A stretch of 64,000 nt of DNA from FEN-1219 sp963817615 (GTDB lineage: Bacteria > Pseudomonadota > Gammaproteobacteria > Steroidobacterales > Rariloculaceae). Below the pieces are notes generated by a model. It was not told where the DNA came from, did no database searches, and saw only the letters and a program-made list of their open reading frames with translations. Position numbers and translations under genes: made by a program. Position 1 is the first letter of the stretch; the number at the start of each line of letters is the position of its first letter. Below, in pieces: positions 28,732 through 38,068 of this stretch. The stretch is taken from contig CAWFPH010000002.1 in NCBI GenBank assembly GCA_963817615.1, positions 1,674,001 to 1,738,000 of the forward strand. Reading direction: 5' to 3'.

Positions 28732-28928
28732 CGGGGTCCTCGGCGGCAATTGGGGCTCGAGAATCATAACAGCGAGGCTTGGCGACAAAACGGCCGTCGC
28801 CGTAGGTACGTTCCGCAGCTGAGCTCGTGCTGTCCGCGTACTAGCATGATCGAGCGCGCAACTCGAGCCAGCCACAGGCCGGCAGCGCACTGAGCGCACC
28901 GCGCCGCGCTAACGCAAGGAGATCGGAT

Positions 28929-30002
28929 ATGGCGAAAATGAAAGCAGCGGTATTCGTCGAGCCGGGCCGGATCGTGCTCGACGAGAAGCGAATCCCCGAC
29001 GTCGGGCCACTCGATGCGCTCGTGCGGGTCACGACCACGACGATTTGCGGCACCGACGTGCACATCCTAAGAGGCGAATATCCGGTGCGGCCGGGGCTGA
29101 TCGTCGGCCACGAGCCGGTCGGCGTCATCGAGAAGCTCGGCAGCGCCGTGCAAGGCTACCGAGAAGGGCAGCGAGTGATCGCCGGCGCGATTACCCCGTC
29201 GGGCTACAGCAACGCTTCTCTCTGCGGCTATCACTCGCAAGACGGTGCGGGCACGGCGCACGGTTGGAAGGCGATCGGCGGCTGGAAGTTCGGCAACACG
29301 ATCGACGGCTGTCAGGCCGAGTACGTGCTGGTGCCCGACGCGATGGCCAATCTGGCGCCGGTGCCGGACGGGCTAACGGACGAAGAGGTGCTCATGTGTC
29401 CCGACATCATGTCGACCGGCTTCTCGGGCGCGGAAAGCGGCCGGGTGCGCATCGGCGATTCCGTCGCCGTGTTCGCGCAAGGACCGATTGGGCTCTGTGC
29501 GACGGTTGGCGCGAAGCTCATGGGCGCGACGAACATCATCGCGGTCGAGAGCGTACCCGCGCGAATCGAGATGTCGAAACGGCTCGGCGCCGACCACGTC
29601 GTGGACTTCCGCAAGACCGATCCGGTCGATGCGATTCGCACGCTCACGGACGGCCGCGGCGTCGACGTGGCGATCGAGGCGCTCGGAACGCAAGCGACGT
29701 TCGAGGCCGCGCTTCGCGTGCTGCGTCCCGGCGGTACGCTGTCGAGTTTGGGCGTCTATTCCGCGCCGCTCACGATTCCGCTCGACGCGTTCGCGGCGGG
29801 GCTCGGCGACCAGAAGATCGTGACGACGCTGTGCCCGGGCGGCAAGGAGCGCATGCGGCGGCTGATGACCGCGGTCGAGGCGGGACGTGCGGATCTGAAG
29901 CCGCTCGTGACGCACCGCTTCGCGCTCGAGGACATCGAGCAGGCGTACGAGCTCTTCGCCGCGCAACGCGACGGCGTACTGAAGGTGGCGATCACGCCGT
30001 AG
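28929..30002 (+). CDS. NAD(P)-dependent zinc alcohol dehydrogenase, isopropanol dehydrogenase-like
   Basis: A 357-residue medium-chain dehydrogenase, started at ATG 28929 by an AAGGAG site 8 bases upstream. The catalytic zinc ligands are C40 (TICGTD), H61-E62 (GHEPVG) and D159 (CPDIMSTGFSG). The Asp in place of Cys, and the absence of the four-cysteine structural zinc lobe, are the pattern of bacterial secondary-alcohol dehydrogenases such as those of Thermoanaerobacter and Clostridium beijerinckii. The nucleotide-binding motif is AQGPIGLCA. It likely interconverts secondary alcohols and ketones. Its divergent neighbour is a quinohaemoprotein alcohol dehydrogenase. Confidence 0.9.
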   Translation: MAKMKAAVFVEPGRIVLDEKRIPDVGPLDALVRVTTTTICGTDVHILRGEYPVRPGLIVGHEPVGVIEKLGSAVQGYREGQRVIAGAITPSGYSNASLCGYHSQDGAGTAHGWKAIGGWKFGNTIDGCQAEYVLVPDAMANLAPVPDGLTDEEVLMCPDIMSTGFSGAESGRVRIGDSVAVFAQGPIGLCATVGAKLMGATNIIAVESVPARIEMSKRLGADHVVDFRKTDPVDAIRTLTDGRGVDVAIEALGTQATFEAALRVLRPGGTLSSLGVYSAPLTIPLDAFAAGLGDQKIVTTLCPGGKERMRRLMTAVEAGRADLKPLVTHRFALEDIEQAYELFAAQRDGVLKVAITP

Positions 30003-30123
30003 CCGGCCGCGGTGCTCACGCAGCCGTGCGCGCAAGGTGCGCTCGGCCCCGCGCTCGCAATAGAATGTGGCTGCATCAAGTTGGATGGGCCGGGTCTCGC
30101 GCCCGAAACAGAGAATTTAGCCG

Positions 30124-30819
30124 TTGCGTTCCCTCAGGTTCATCGTCGCGCTGATCGTCGTCACCGCGCTGCTCGGTACTTCGGTCTGGGCCGCCTTCAA
30201 CCTCTCCGCTTTCGATCCGGAGCGCATCGCCGACGTGCTGCGCAGGTACGGCTCGCTCACGCCCACGGCGTTCTTCGTCGCGCGCGTGCTCGGTGCGGTG
30301 GTGCTCGTGCCGGGCAGCGTGCTGGCGATCGCAGCGGGGATTTTGTTCGGGCCCGTCTGGGGCGTCGTTTACAACGTGCTAGCGGCTACCGTCGGCGGCG
30401 TCCTTGCGTTTGCGATCGCGCGCTTCGTCGCGCCCGACTGGATCGCGCGCGTTGTCGACGGCCGCGTGGGGCTCGCTGCGATGATGCAGGAAATCGATGC
30501 GGAGGGCTGGCGCTTCGTGGCGTTCGTGCGTCTGGTGCCGGTGTTTCCCTACAACTTGCTCAATTACGCGCTCGGGCTCACGAGCATTCGGCTCTTGCCG
30601 TATACGCTCGCGACGCTCGTGTGCATGATCCCCGTGGATTTCGCGTACTCGTATCTCGGCTATGCCGGACGCAAAGCGCTGACGGGCGAATCGGGCGCTG
30701 TCCGAACCGCGCTGCTCGCCATGGCCGGGTTCGCCGCGCTCACGTTCGTGCCCACGTTCTTGCGCCGCTTCCGGCGGCGGCGCGAGGCGCTGCTCGACGC
30801 GGGCAGCTCGCCGCCGTGA
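30124..30819 (+). CDS. TVP38/TMEM64 (VTT/DedA-superfamily) membrane protein
   Basis: A 231-residue inner-membrane protein starting at TTG 30124. The VTT domain is shown by VPGSVLAIAAGILFGPVWG (about 60-78) and by FVRLVPVFPYNLLNYALGLT (about 138-157), the two conserved re-entrant regions with the FxRLxPxxP arginine and prolines. Family members are candidate lipid scramblases or transporters. The C-terminus is basic. The 121-base upstream gap follows the alcohol dehydrogenase on the same strand. Confidence 0.87.
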   Translation: MRSLRFIVALIVVTALLGTSVWAAFNLSAFDPERIADVLRRYGSLTPTAFFVARVLGAVVLVPGSVLAIAAGILFGPVWGVVYNVLAATVGGVLAFAIARFVAPDWIARVVDGRVGLAAMMQEIDAEGWRFVAFVRLVPVFPYNLLNYALGLTSIRLLPYTLATLVCMIPVDFAYSYLGYAGRKALTGESGAVRTALLAMAGFAALTFVPTFLRRFRRRREALLDAGSSPP

Positions 30820-30909
30820 GCCGGGCCGTATGAATCATCCCGCCGTTGATTGTCCTCGGCGCAGATCCCGGTGCTCGCTCGAGACGAAAACACTCGGGCT
30901 ACCGAGCGC

Positions 30910-32241
30910 TCAGTCGGGCCGGCTACTCGCTGCGACCGCGAAGTCCCACGTGAAATAGAGAATTTGGCCGACGACGCCGCCGAATAGGTCGCCGAGCGAT
31001 CCCTCCGTGCGGCGACGCCGGTGGCGCCCGCGATTGTCCTTTTCGACCGGCCGCAGCACCAGCGCGTACTCGCCGGCCGGCAGCATGCCATCCACTGTCG
31101 CGCGGTAGCGGCCGCGCCCGAGCTGTTGAAGCCTCGTGACGACGGGCTCCTCGATGATCGGCCCGTCGGGCATCGCCGTTGCCTTCGTGCGATCCGTCTT
31201 CGCCGCGGCCACGAGTCGATAGTTGTCTTTGGTCGGCACGAGACGAACGATCGCGGGTTGATACTCATCCGGGTCGACGCCCGGGATTTGCCCGAACTCC
31301 ACCTCGAAGACCGGCTGGGAACGCAGCTCGCGCGCGGCCGCCGTGCCCGCGAGCGCCCAAATGGCCGTTCGCTTCTTGTTGTCGGAATGGAACAGGCCGC
31401 CGATCGTCGTGGCGATGCCGCCCACCGCCGGGTTGACGAACACGAGCGCCGTGCCCGCGAGGCTCTGCAGCGTCTTGATTCTGTCGCCCGTCTTGTCGTC
31501 CGTCAGAGCGACCTGCGCGATCGTCGGTGACAGCGGCATTCGATCGCCTTCGCTCAAGATCCAGGCTCGCGGCGCGGGATCGGCGCTCGGCGGAGGCTCC
31601 GGAGCCCGTTGCGCGGCGGTCGCCGCGTCTTGCTGGGTCGCCAGCCGCTCGATCATGGAGGACAGGCGAACGAACTCGGCCGACTGCGCGGCCGCGGCCG
31701 CAGCCGTTTGCGGCGTCGACTTGCTCGCCTGCGTGGCCGCCTTCTTCCTCGCCGTTTCCGAGGCGAGCATCGCATCGATGACGTGCTCGGACACGCCGGC
31801 GCTCTTGAGCCCGATGAGCGCCGGCGGCGAAACGTCGAACCGCATGTCGTTCGCGGAGATCGCCGCGAGGATCGTGCTCTCGCTCAGGCCCGCGTTCGTC
31901 ATCGCGATGACGTCGTCGTTGCCCGATGCCGAAGGCGCGTCGTCCGCGCGCGACGTCGCAGGCGGCTCGAGCGCGAGGGGCGCCGCCTCGGTCTTCGGTG
32001 TGACGGCCGGTGCGGCGGATCCCGCCGTCGTCTCCTCGTCGTCGCCTGCCGCGGGCAGCGGTGCGGGCGCCGCCTGCTCGGTCGGCGCGGGCTCGACCGA
32101 CGCAGGTGCCGGCGATTCGACCGGAGCCGGCGGGGCGGGCGGCGCGTCCGGCGTGTCCTGCGCCCAAGCCAGGCCGGGTGCGAGCAAGATGACCGCAATC
32201 GTCGCAAGTAGTCGAGGAGGCCGTTTTCCCTGGGCCGGCAA
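30910..32241 (-). CDS. Secreted protein of unknown function with AGLSxxxI-type repeats
   Basis: About 443 residues from a proposed TTG start at 32241-32239, which places a signal peptide (RLLATIAVILLAPGLAWAQ) at the N-terminus; no ATG or GTG fits. A Pro/Ala-rich linker of about 70 residues follows. Then come two short related units, VIAMTNAGLSESTILAAI and LIGLKSAGVSEHVIDAML, a repeat known from many uncharacterised bacterial proteins. The rest is a beta-rich region (EFGQIPGVDPDEYQPAIVRLV) with a short Gly-rich stretch (GTALVFVNPAVGGIATTIGG) that could be membrane-active. The C-terminus is basic. Function unknown. Confidence 0.65.
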   Translation of the reverse strand: MPAQGKRPPRLLATIAVILLAPGLAWAQDTPDAPPAPPAPVESPAPASVEPAPTEQAAPAPLPAAGDDEETTAGSAAPAVTPKTEAAPLALEPPATSRADDAPSASGNDDVIAMTNAGLSESTILAAISANDMRFDVSPPALIGLKSAGVSEHVIDAMLASETARKKAATQASKSTPQTAAAAAAQSAEFVRLSSMIERLATQQDAATAAQRAPEPPPSADPAPRAWILSEGDRMPLSPTIAQVALTDDKTGDRIKTLQSLAGTALVFVNPAVGGIATTIGGLFHSDNKKRTAIWALAGTAAARELRSQPVFEVEFGQIPGVDPDEYQPAIVRLVPTKDNYRLVAAAKTDRTKATAMPDGPIIEEPVVTRLQQLGRGRYRATVDGMLPAGEYALVLRPVEKDNRGRHRRRRTEGSLGDLFGGVVGQILYFTWDFAVAASSRPD

Positions 32242-32703
32242 GTCTCTATCCGTTGAGTGAGGAAACCGCAATGCTAGCGAGCGGCGGTCGAGGGTCGCAA
32301 CTGTCGATGGGCGGCGACACGGCGCGGTCGTTGCAGGCTCCGGGGCTCGAGCAATCGGGATGCCTAGCTCCCGAACGTATCGGCAACGAGCCGGTTCGCA
32401 TCGAGCGCTCAGCCGATCGCCGCGTTGGCCGGTTGCTTCCCCGTGTTCGCAGGCCACGTTGCGCGCACCTGCCGATAGAGGGCCTTCACGTCGCATTTGT
32501 CACGAGCTGAACCGTCTGTTTCTCGTAAGGCCGTAGCGACGCCCGAGGTCTGGGGTTCCCGCCCCTACAAGAGTGTGCGACCATGGACTGTGGCGGTCAG
32601 TCCTTTATGTAAAACAGCGGGTTACGTAGCTCTCAGACGTAACCACTTCAACGCGATACAGTCCATCTTCCCGGCGCAGACAGAAAGACACGCAGGAGCG
32701 TAA
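32242..32703. other. Intergenic region upstream of divergent secreted and TonB-family genes
   Basis: A 462-base stretch with no supportable gene. It separates the leftward secreted protein from the rightward TonB-family gene and is noticeably less G+C-rich between 32500 and 32690, as expected of promoter DNA. An AGGAG site lies just before ATG 32704. I see no conserved RNA motif in it. Confidence 0.5.
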
Positions 32704-34830
32704 ATGGCGGCAAACCACCGTGACGGTGCCCAGGGGGCGCCGCCGACGAGCGTGGCTTCGAAAGTCCACGACATCGTCGAGTACCGCGGAGGTTTGGACC
32801 GCACGCTGCCGCCGACCCCGCTCAAGGACTTACTCGCCGCCGGCGGCGCAAACGTCTATTTGCTATCGGTGGATAGCGACCTGATCGACACGGTGCAGCG
32901 CGCGGGTGGTGAGCAATATCCGGTCTTTGCCGTGCCGGAGTGGAGCGAGCTCAAAAGCGCAATCGATTCCGGAAAATGCGGCATCGCGCTGCTCGACGCG
33001 GCGCTGCTGGGCGGCAAGCTCACGAAGTGCATCGCGGAGCTGACACGGTATTCGGCGCGCGTCGTCACGCTTGTTGCGGCGGACCGCGAAGCTGCCCAAG
33101 AGCTGATTGGCCTTTTGTCGGAGCGCAAGATTCATCGCCTGCTGATCAAGCCGCCGGCGTTCGGCATCACGCGGTTGTTGCTGGAATCGGCCGTGAGTCG
33201 CTGTCTGCAGCTTCGCGAGATTGCAGGCGACCGCGGCGCGCATCGCGATCTGCCCAGCCGCAATCGAGGTGTTCCCACCTGGGTGCTCGTGACGGCCGTT
33301 GTCGCGTTGGTCGCGGGTGTCGCGGCCGTCGGCGTCTTCATGCGCACCTGGCAGGCGCCGCTACGAACCACCGCCTCGTCATCTTCCAAGAGCGAGGCGG
33401 CCCCCGAAGTGACCGGCGTGCAGGCCGCCGCGGAAGCGGAAGCCCAGACGCAGACGTCCGGGTCGCCACCGGCACCAGACCGCTTCGCGGATCTGCTGCG
33501 CCGCGCCGACGCGGCGTTCACGCAAGGCCGGCTCGCGGAGCCCGTCGGCGACAACGCGCTCGACTACTATCTCACGATTCTCGCGGCAGACCCGATGCAT
33601 ACGCTCGCGCGCACACGGCTCGGAGTCGTCGTCGACGCGCTGTTCACCCAAGCCGAGTCGGCGCTGCTCGACAATTCGCTCGATTCGGCCGCTACCATTC
33701 TCGAGCAGGTTCGGCGTGCGGATCCCAGTAGCGCGCGGCTCGCCTTTCTCGACGCGCAGCTCGAGCGGGCCCGCTCGGAGGCGGCGGCCGCCGCCGCGGC
33801 GCGCACGACGCAGCGTCAAATTGCCACGACGGTCGAGCAGCCGGCGGCGGAGCCGGTCGAGGAGCCACCCACAGCAGTGAAGTCGGCCACCGCTGCCGCT
33901 GCCGCTGCCGCGGCTCCGTCGGAGCTCGATAGCCTGCTCGCGATCGCCAATGCCCGTCTCGCACGCGGTCAATTGCTGGAGCCCGCGGGCGATAGCGCGC
34001 GCGCCTATGTCGAGCGCGCGATTCAGCTCGCGAGAGACGACTCGCGCGTGCTCGCGGCGCAAGGCGCACTCGGCGACGCGCTGCTCGCAGACGCACGTTC
34101 CGCGCTCGCCGGTAGCAACGTCGATAGAGCAGAGCGGTCGGCAACGGCAGCGAGGTCGCTTGCGGCGAGTCCGACGGCGGTCGCGGCGCTCGAGCGCGAC
34201 ATCGCTGCCGCCAAAGAAGCCGCGGCGGATCGGCGGCACGAGGCCGCGCTCGCAACCGCCCGGGCTCGGTTACGCAGCGGCGCCCTTGTCGATCCTGCGG
34301 ACGACAGCGCGCTCTTCTACCTCACGACATTGCGGTCGGAGGGCTATGCGACCGCGGAAGCGCGTGGCGCATGGAGCGACCTGACGCAGGCGCTCACGGC
34401 GAACGTGCGCGGCGCGCTCGATCGCCGCGACTGGAACATGGCGGAGCGGGCGCTGGCTGCCCTGCGCCGTGCGGACCCCGACTCCCCGACGATCGGTTCG
34501 CTGCAGCGCGAGCTGGAAACGGGTCGGCTGCAACAGCAGTATCTTGCGACCGCGGCGCCGGCAAGCGAGCTCAAGGTCGTGCGCTATACCGCGCCGACCT
34601 ACCCGGCCGAGGCACAGGCACGCGGAATCGAGGGTTGGGTCGAGCTCGAATACGTCGTCGACCGGAATGGCCTGCCCCGCAACGTCGTGGTCGTCGGCTC
34701 GGAACCGCAGGGTCGCTTCGATCAAGCAGCAATTTCGGCCGTCAGTCAGTATCAGTACGAGCCGTTCCAGCGCGACGGGCAGGTCTACGAGCGCCGCGTA
34801 CGATTCCGTGTGAAGTTTGCGCTGCGCTAG
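32704..34830 (+). CDS. TonB family protein with cytoplasmic pseudo-receiver domain and internal repeats
   Basis: A 708-residue fusion. Residues 48-170 look like a response-regulator receiver fold: VYLLSVDSDL, then IALLDAAL with D98 at the usual phospho-acceptor strand, TLVAAD, and K149-P150 (LLIKPP) at the conserved Lys-Pro position. One transmembrane helix spans 191-213. The periplasmic part is Ala/Glu-rich helix containing three related units (RLAEPVGDNALDYYL, QLLEPAGDSARAYVE and ALVDPADDSALFYLT). The last 95 residues are a TonB C-terminal domain (YPAEAQARGIEGWVELEYV; final RVRFRVKFAL). So a TonB-like energy transducer may be coupled to a cytoplasmic sensor domain. ATG 32704 has AGGAG upstream. 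Confidence 0.83.
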   Translation: MAANHRDGAQGAPPTSVASKVHDIVEYRGGLDRTLPPTPLKDLLAAGGANVYLLSVDSDLIDTVQRAGGEQYPVFAVPEWSELKSAIDSGKCGIALLDAALLGGKLTKCIAELTRYSARVVTLVAADREAAQELIGLLSERKIHRLLIKPPAFGITRLLLESAVSRCLQLREIAGDRGAHRDLPSRNRGVPTWVLVTAVVALVAGVAAVGVFMRTWQAPLRTTASSSSKSEAAPEVTGVQAAAEAEAQTQTSGSPPAPDRFADLLRRADAAFTQGRLAEPVGDNALDYYLTILAADPMHTLARTRLGVVVDALFTQAESALLDNSLDSAATILEQVRRADPSSARLAFLDAQLERARSEAAAAAAARTTQRQIATTVEQPAAEPVEEPPTAVKSATAAAAAAAAPSELDSLLAIANARLARGQLLEPAGDSARAYVERAIQLARDDSRVLAAQGALGDALLADARSALAGSNVDRAERSATAARSLAASPTAVAALERDIAAAKEAAADRRHEAALATARARLRSGALVDPADDSALFYLTTLRSEGYATAEARGAWSDLTQALTANVRGALDRRDWNMAERALAALRRADPDSPTIGSLQRELETGRLQQQYLATAAPASELKVVRYTAPTYPAEAQARGIEGWVELEYVVDRNGLPRNVVVVGSEPQGRFDQAAISAVSQYQYEPFQRDGQVYERRVRFRVKFALR

Positions 34831-34872
34831 AGAAGCTTTGAAGGTGTAGTGCGAATCGCCGGTCCGTGCGTA

Positions 34873-35853
34873 TCACGCGACCGATGCGAGCGCATCCATC
34901 CCTCGCTGCCAGCCGTCCGCCATCTGATCGAATACTTCGGCACCCGAGAAGGGCCGTTTGCCGTGCGCGGCTCTGGCCGCTTTGAGAATGAAAGACTTGT
35001 TGGCCAATGAAACTTGCTCGAAAGCCGCGGCGCCGGCATCCAGTCCGGCCACCCCTGCCGAGCCGAGCCATCTCAGATAGAGCGAAGCGGCCTCGAACGC
35101 CGCGCCAAACTGACGCGTGGTCGCGAACGCCCAGGCATGGTAATAGTCCATTCCCTTGTGCTGGATCGTCGCGAGATCCTGCTCGAAACGATGCTGAAAC
35201 CGCCTGACGGGGTTTTCCTTTGGACGACGCGCAACATGATGCCGCAGAAGCTGGCGCGACATCTCGAGCAGCTCGGCGGAGGGTCGCTCGACGATAGCGT
35301 CGATTCGGACGAGCTCGGCAAACAGCGGCATGAACGTCGGATCGGGCGTCTGATCGAGCCGAAACGTCCGCGCAAAGTCTTCGCCTTCGAGCTGAAAGTA
35401 GCCGGCGTTGTGAAAATAGCCCAGTCTGCGGTTGCCCAGATCGAGCTCGTTGAGCACGATCGTCGACTTCGTATGTTGCCGTCGATAATCCGTGCCGGCC
35501 GTGTCCGGCAACCAGAATGCATCCGCTTCCGTGCTGATGAGCCTGCCGGCCGCAAGATGCTCCTCGGCGTGCTCGATGAGCGGCCGCCAAACGTTCAGCT
35601 CCTGCACGACGATGCCGTACAGATCGAACAGCTCATTGTGCGGCGGCTTGAAGAAGGTCCACTGATCGCCCTCGAAATCGATGGCCAACGTGAACGGGAG
35701 AATGGCCATCGGCTCGAGCCCGAGCGCATGAATGACTTCGAGCCAAATATCGACATAGCAGTTCTTTTCGACCCAGACGCGCTCTTCTGCGTGCAGGGCA
35801 TGCCGTCGATAGCGCGCGGCATCCAATCTCTCTATGGCAACGATGGCCGACAA
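34873..35853 (-). CDS. DUF1839 family protein
   Basis: About 326 residues from a proposed TTG start at 35853-35851, 13 bases after the preceding stop; the longer Arg-rich upstream frame is rejected. Conserved phrases include VEKNCYVDIWLEVIHALGLEP, split here by family-typical spacing, FEGDQWTFFKPPHNELFDLYGI and EADAFWLPDTAGTDYR. DUF1839 proteins are uncharacterised but occur almost only beside amino acid:carrier-protein ligases, as here. Possible roles are transfer or release of the carrier-bound amino acid, which is inference from context. It is the last gene of the leftward cluster. Confidence 0.85.
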   Translation of the reverse strand: MSAIVAIERLDAARYRRHALHAEERVWVEKNCYVDIWLEVIHALGLEPMAILPFTLAIDFEGDQWTFFKPPHNELFDLYGIVVQELNVWRPLIEHAEEHLAAGRLISTEADAFWLPDTAGTDYRRQHTKSTIVLNELDLGNRRLGYFHNAGYFQLEGEDFARTFRLDQTPDPTFMPLFAELVRIDAIVERPSAELLEMSRQLLRHHVARRPKENPVRRFQHRFEQDLATIQHKGMDYYHAWAFATTRQFGAAFEAASLYLRWLGSAGVAGLDAGAAAFEQVSLANKSFILKAARAAHGKRPFSGAEVFDQMADGWQRGMDALASVA

Positions 35854-35866
35854 GTGACGGTTCCCG

Positions 35867-36772
35867 CTACGGCCAAAGGCGCGCGCGCACGTCGGCGGGC
35901 CAGCTCTCTGGTTTGTAGCCGTGCGTCTTGAATAGCGCCATGACGACGCGCTCGAGCCCGAATCCGAGGCACGCCGTATGGGCAACGTTGCCGTCCGGCG
36001 TTCGGATGCCGAACGTCGAGCCGAAATGTTCCTGGTGGAAATTGAACGAACAGACGGCCGTGGGCTCCTCGGCGGAGATCACAGGCACCAACACCTCGAA
36101 CTTGAGCTGTTGCTCCTTTTGGTTGACGGCGAGCATCCTTCCCGCGCGCCCGAAGAATGGATCGGCCGCGACGTCGGACTTCGCGGGCAGGCCAAGCGCC
36201 TGTAGCAGCGTCAAGCCGCGCTGCAGCCACATATCGCGCCATTCGAGAACCTGCTCTCGCGTACCCGCCCGCACGAACTCCCGTACTCTGAACGACTGCA
36301 TCCTGGTCGGCTCGGCCGACGGCTCGTGACGATAGACCCAGTTCAACATCGTGACGACGCGGCCGCCTTTCGGCACGATCCCCTCGAAGCTCGGATACAC
36401 GGGATAGCACGCGGCGGGATTCATGACGACGCCGGTCATGCTGAGCATGTCGCCCCAAGGCTTACCGTCGTGAACGCGCGCTGATAGCGTCTTCGCCTGC
36501 GGTTCGTTGCCGAAGAAGCTGTACACCGCACCGCACAGTTGCGGGAAAGAATCGAGGTAATTCACCTTTTCGAGCACGTCGCGGCTGATGACGGGAGGGA
36601 AGGTAAACACCTCGGCGTTGTCGTTCTTCGAAAGATCCGTGACGGCCGCGTTGAATCGTTCCAACACGTCTTCGAAGACCGCGCCCCGGCCGAATACGCC
36701 CTGGACGCCCGCCGGCACGATGAGGCCGTGCTCGACCAGGTCTTCGTAAAATTTCGTTTGGTCGTACTGCAC
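35867..36772 (-). CDS. Amino acid:[carrier protein] ligase (class II synthetase-like, SerRS homologue)
   Basis: A 301-residue truncated class II aminoacyl-tRNA-synthetase core without tRNA-binding domain. Motif 2 is FRVREF (161-166) and motif 3 is GFGLERVVMAL (270-280). The three active-site zinc ligands of the characterised Bradyrhizobium family (Cys, Glu, Cys) are present as C122, E165 and C268. These enzymes activate a small amino acid (Gly or Ala in known cases) with ATP and load it on the phosphopantetheine arm of a dedicated carrier protein instead of tRNA. The cognate carrier is probably the product of 41325-41579 in the same operon. Start is ATG 36772-36770. Confidence 0.92.
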   Translation of the reverse strand: MQYDQTKFYEDLVEHGLIVPAGVQGVFGRGAVFEDVLERFNAAVTDLSKNDNAEVFTFPPVISRDVLEKVNYLDSFPQLCGAVYSFFGNEPQAKTLSARVHDGKPWGDMLSMTGVVMNPAACYPVYPSFEGIVPKGGRVVTMLNWVYRHEPSAEPTRMQSFRVREFVRAGTREQVLEWRDMWLQRGLTLLQALGLPAKSDVAADPFFGRAGRMLAVNQKEQQLKFEVLVPVISAEEPTAVCSFNFHQEHFGSTFGIRTPDGNVAHTACLGFGLERVVMALFKTHGYKPESWPADVRARLWP

Positions 36773-36795
36773 TGCTATCCGGATCCCTTAAGAAA

Positions 36796-36810
36796 CGTTG
36801 CGAGGCAACG
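36796..36810. other. Short inverted repeat between acyl-CoA dehydrogenase and ligase genes
   Basis: CGTTGC-GAG-CAACG-type palindrome with a 6-bp perfect stem and 3-base loop, inside the 47-base gap of the leftward operon. It could stabilise or attenuate the mRNA before the ligase gene; there is no U-tract. Confidence 0.3.
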
Positions 36811-36819
36811 AGAAAGCGA

Positions 36820-37995
36820 TCACGTGTCCTTCACCACTAGCAGCATCGAAGCGCTCTTGGCTGCGATGCGGTCGTTCGAGATCATCAGCGCAGCCGACAG
36901 CGCGTCCCGATACTGCCTTCCGAGGCTGAACTTCGAATCGTTCTTGTAGGCCAAGATGCCGATGATCTGCAGCGCCTTGTGCACGATCTGCGGCGCAGTT
37001 TCCGATGCGTTGATCTTTAGGTTGTTCATCTTCAGGGCCCAACCGATCGCGAGCAGATCCTCTCGGCCCGAATCGCTTGCGTCGAGCTCGTCGAATTCGG
37101 CGGCAAGGGCCGACCAGCCGGAGCGCATCGCCTGCAACTGCGAGGACGCTTCGGCCAGGCGGACCGCCGTAGGAGGCACGGTGCCCGGATTCTTGCGAGC
37201 ACTGGCGCGGACGAACTCTGCGGCCAGTGCGACGGCATTTGCGGCGATGCCCCACCACAGCGACGCCCATAGAATGTGCGAGTACGGAACCATGGTTTGG
37301 GCAGAAGCGTCGGCGAATGTCCCCGGAATAATCTGCTCTTCCGGTCCCGACGACTGGAGCTTGAAGCCGGGGCTGCAGGTTCCACGCATACCGAGCGTGT
37401 CCCATGAGGTCGTTTGCGTGAGGACGTAGTCGCTGCTGCGCACGAGCACGAGCACCTGATCGCTCGCGGCTGCGTCCGGCGCGCGCCGGCACGTCACGAG
37501 GATCGCGTCTGCTTCCGCGCAGTACGAGCCTGTGGTTGCGTCCTTATCGAGCTTGAATCGCCCTTGGCCCCGCTCCACCGCACAGATGCTCGTGCGTGTG
37601 TCACCGAACGTACCGACCTCGGACGTCATCGAGGCAAGCAGGTATTGGCGCTCCACGAGGTCTTGAAGATAACGGCGGAAGAACGGCGAGGGCGCCCCGT
37701 GCCGAACGATGCACGCAAGCTGAATGTAATGCATCGCGAGCACCATCGCGCTCGAACCGCACGCCTGAGCGAGCGTCGCGCAGAACCCTGCGGCCTCGCG
37801 GAGACTACAGGCGGCTCCGCCGAGCTCGCGCGGCACGAGTGCCGCAAGCAGCCCGGCCTTCTTCAAAGCTTCGACGGTCTCGACGGGGAAGCGCGCCTTT
37901 GCGTCGACGTCCGCAGCATTGGGCGCAGCGACTTTCGCGGCGATCGTTTGCACGGTCGAAAGCAGTTCGCGGCCGTGGGTGGAGTGGCTCGTCAT
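36820..37995 (-). CDS. Acyl-CoA dehydrogenase family protein (carrier-protein pathway)
   Basis: A 391-residue flavoprotein of the acyl-CoA dehydrogenase fold: N-terminal helices with GLLAALVPRELGG, middle beta domain with LASMTSEVGTFGDTRTS and WDTLGMRGTCSPGFKL, and a helical C-terminal domain. The usual catalytic glutamate region is not obvious; the C-terminal segment reads IIGILAYKNDSKFSLGRQYRD. In the context of an amino acid:carrier-protein ligase it may oxidise an aminoacyl- or acyl-carrier-protein thioester, as PltE-type enzymes do for prolyl-carrier protein. That role is inference. It sits 47 bases upstream of the ligase in the same direction. Confidence 0.87.
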   Translation of the reverse strand: MTSHSTHGRELLSTVQTIAAKVAAPNAADVDAKARFPVETVEALKKAGLLAALVPRELGGAACSLREAAGFCATLAQACGSSAMVLAMHYIQLACIVRHGAPSPFFRRYLQDLVERQYLLASMTSEVGTFGDTRTSICAVERGQGRFKLDKDATTGSYCAEADAILVTCRRAPDAAASDQVLVLVRSSDYVLTQTTSWDTLGMRGTCSPGFKLQSSGPEEQIIPGTFADASAQTMVPYSHILWASLWWGIAANAVALAAEFVRASARKNPGTVPPTAVRLAEASSQLQAMRSGWSALAAEFDELDASDSGREDLLAIGWALKMNNLKINASETAPQIVHKALQIIGILAYKNDSKFSLGRQYRDALSAALMISNDRIAAKSASMLLVVKDT

Positions 37996-38068
37996 GCGGT
38001 CAACCTATTGAGTCTGCTCGGATGCTAATGCGGGTCTCTGGCGAGCGGCGTCCGCTGAACACCACCGG

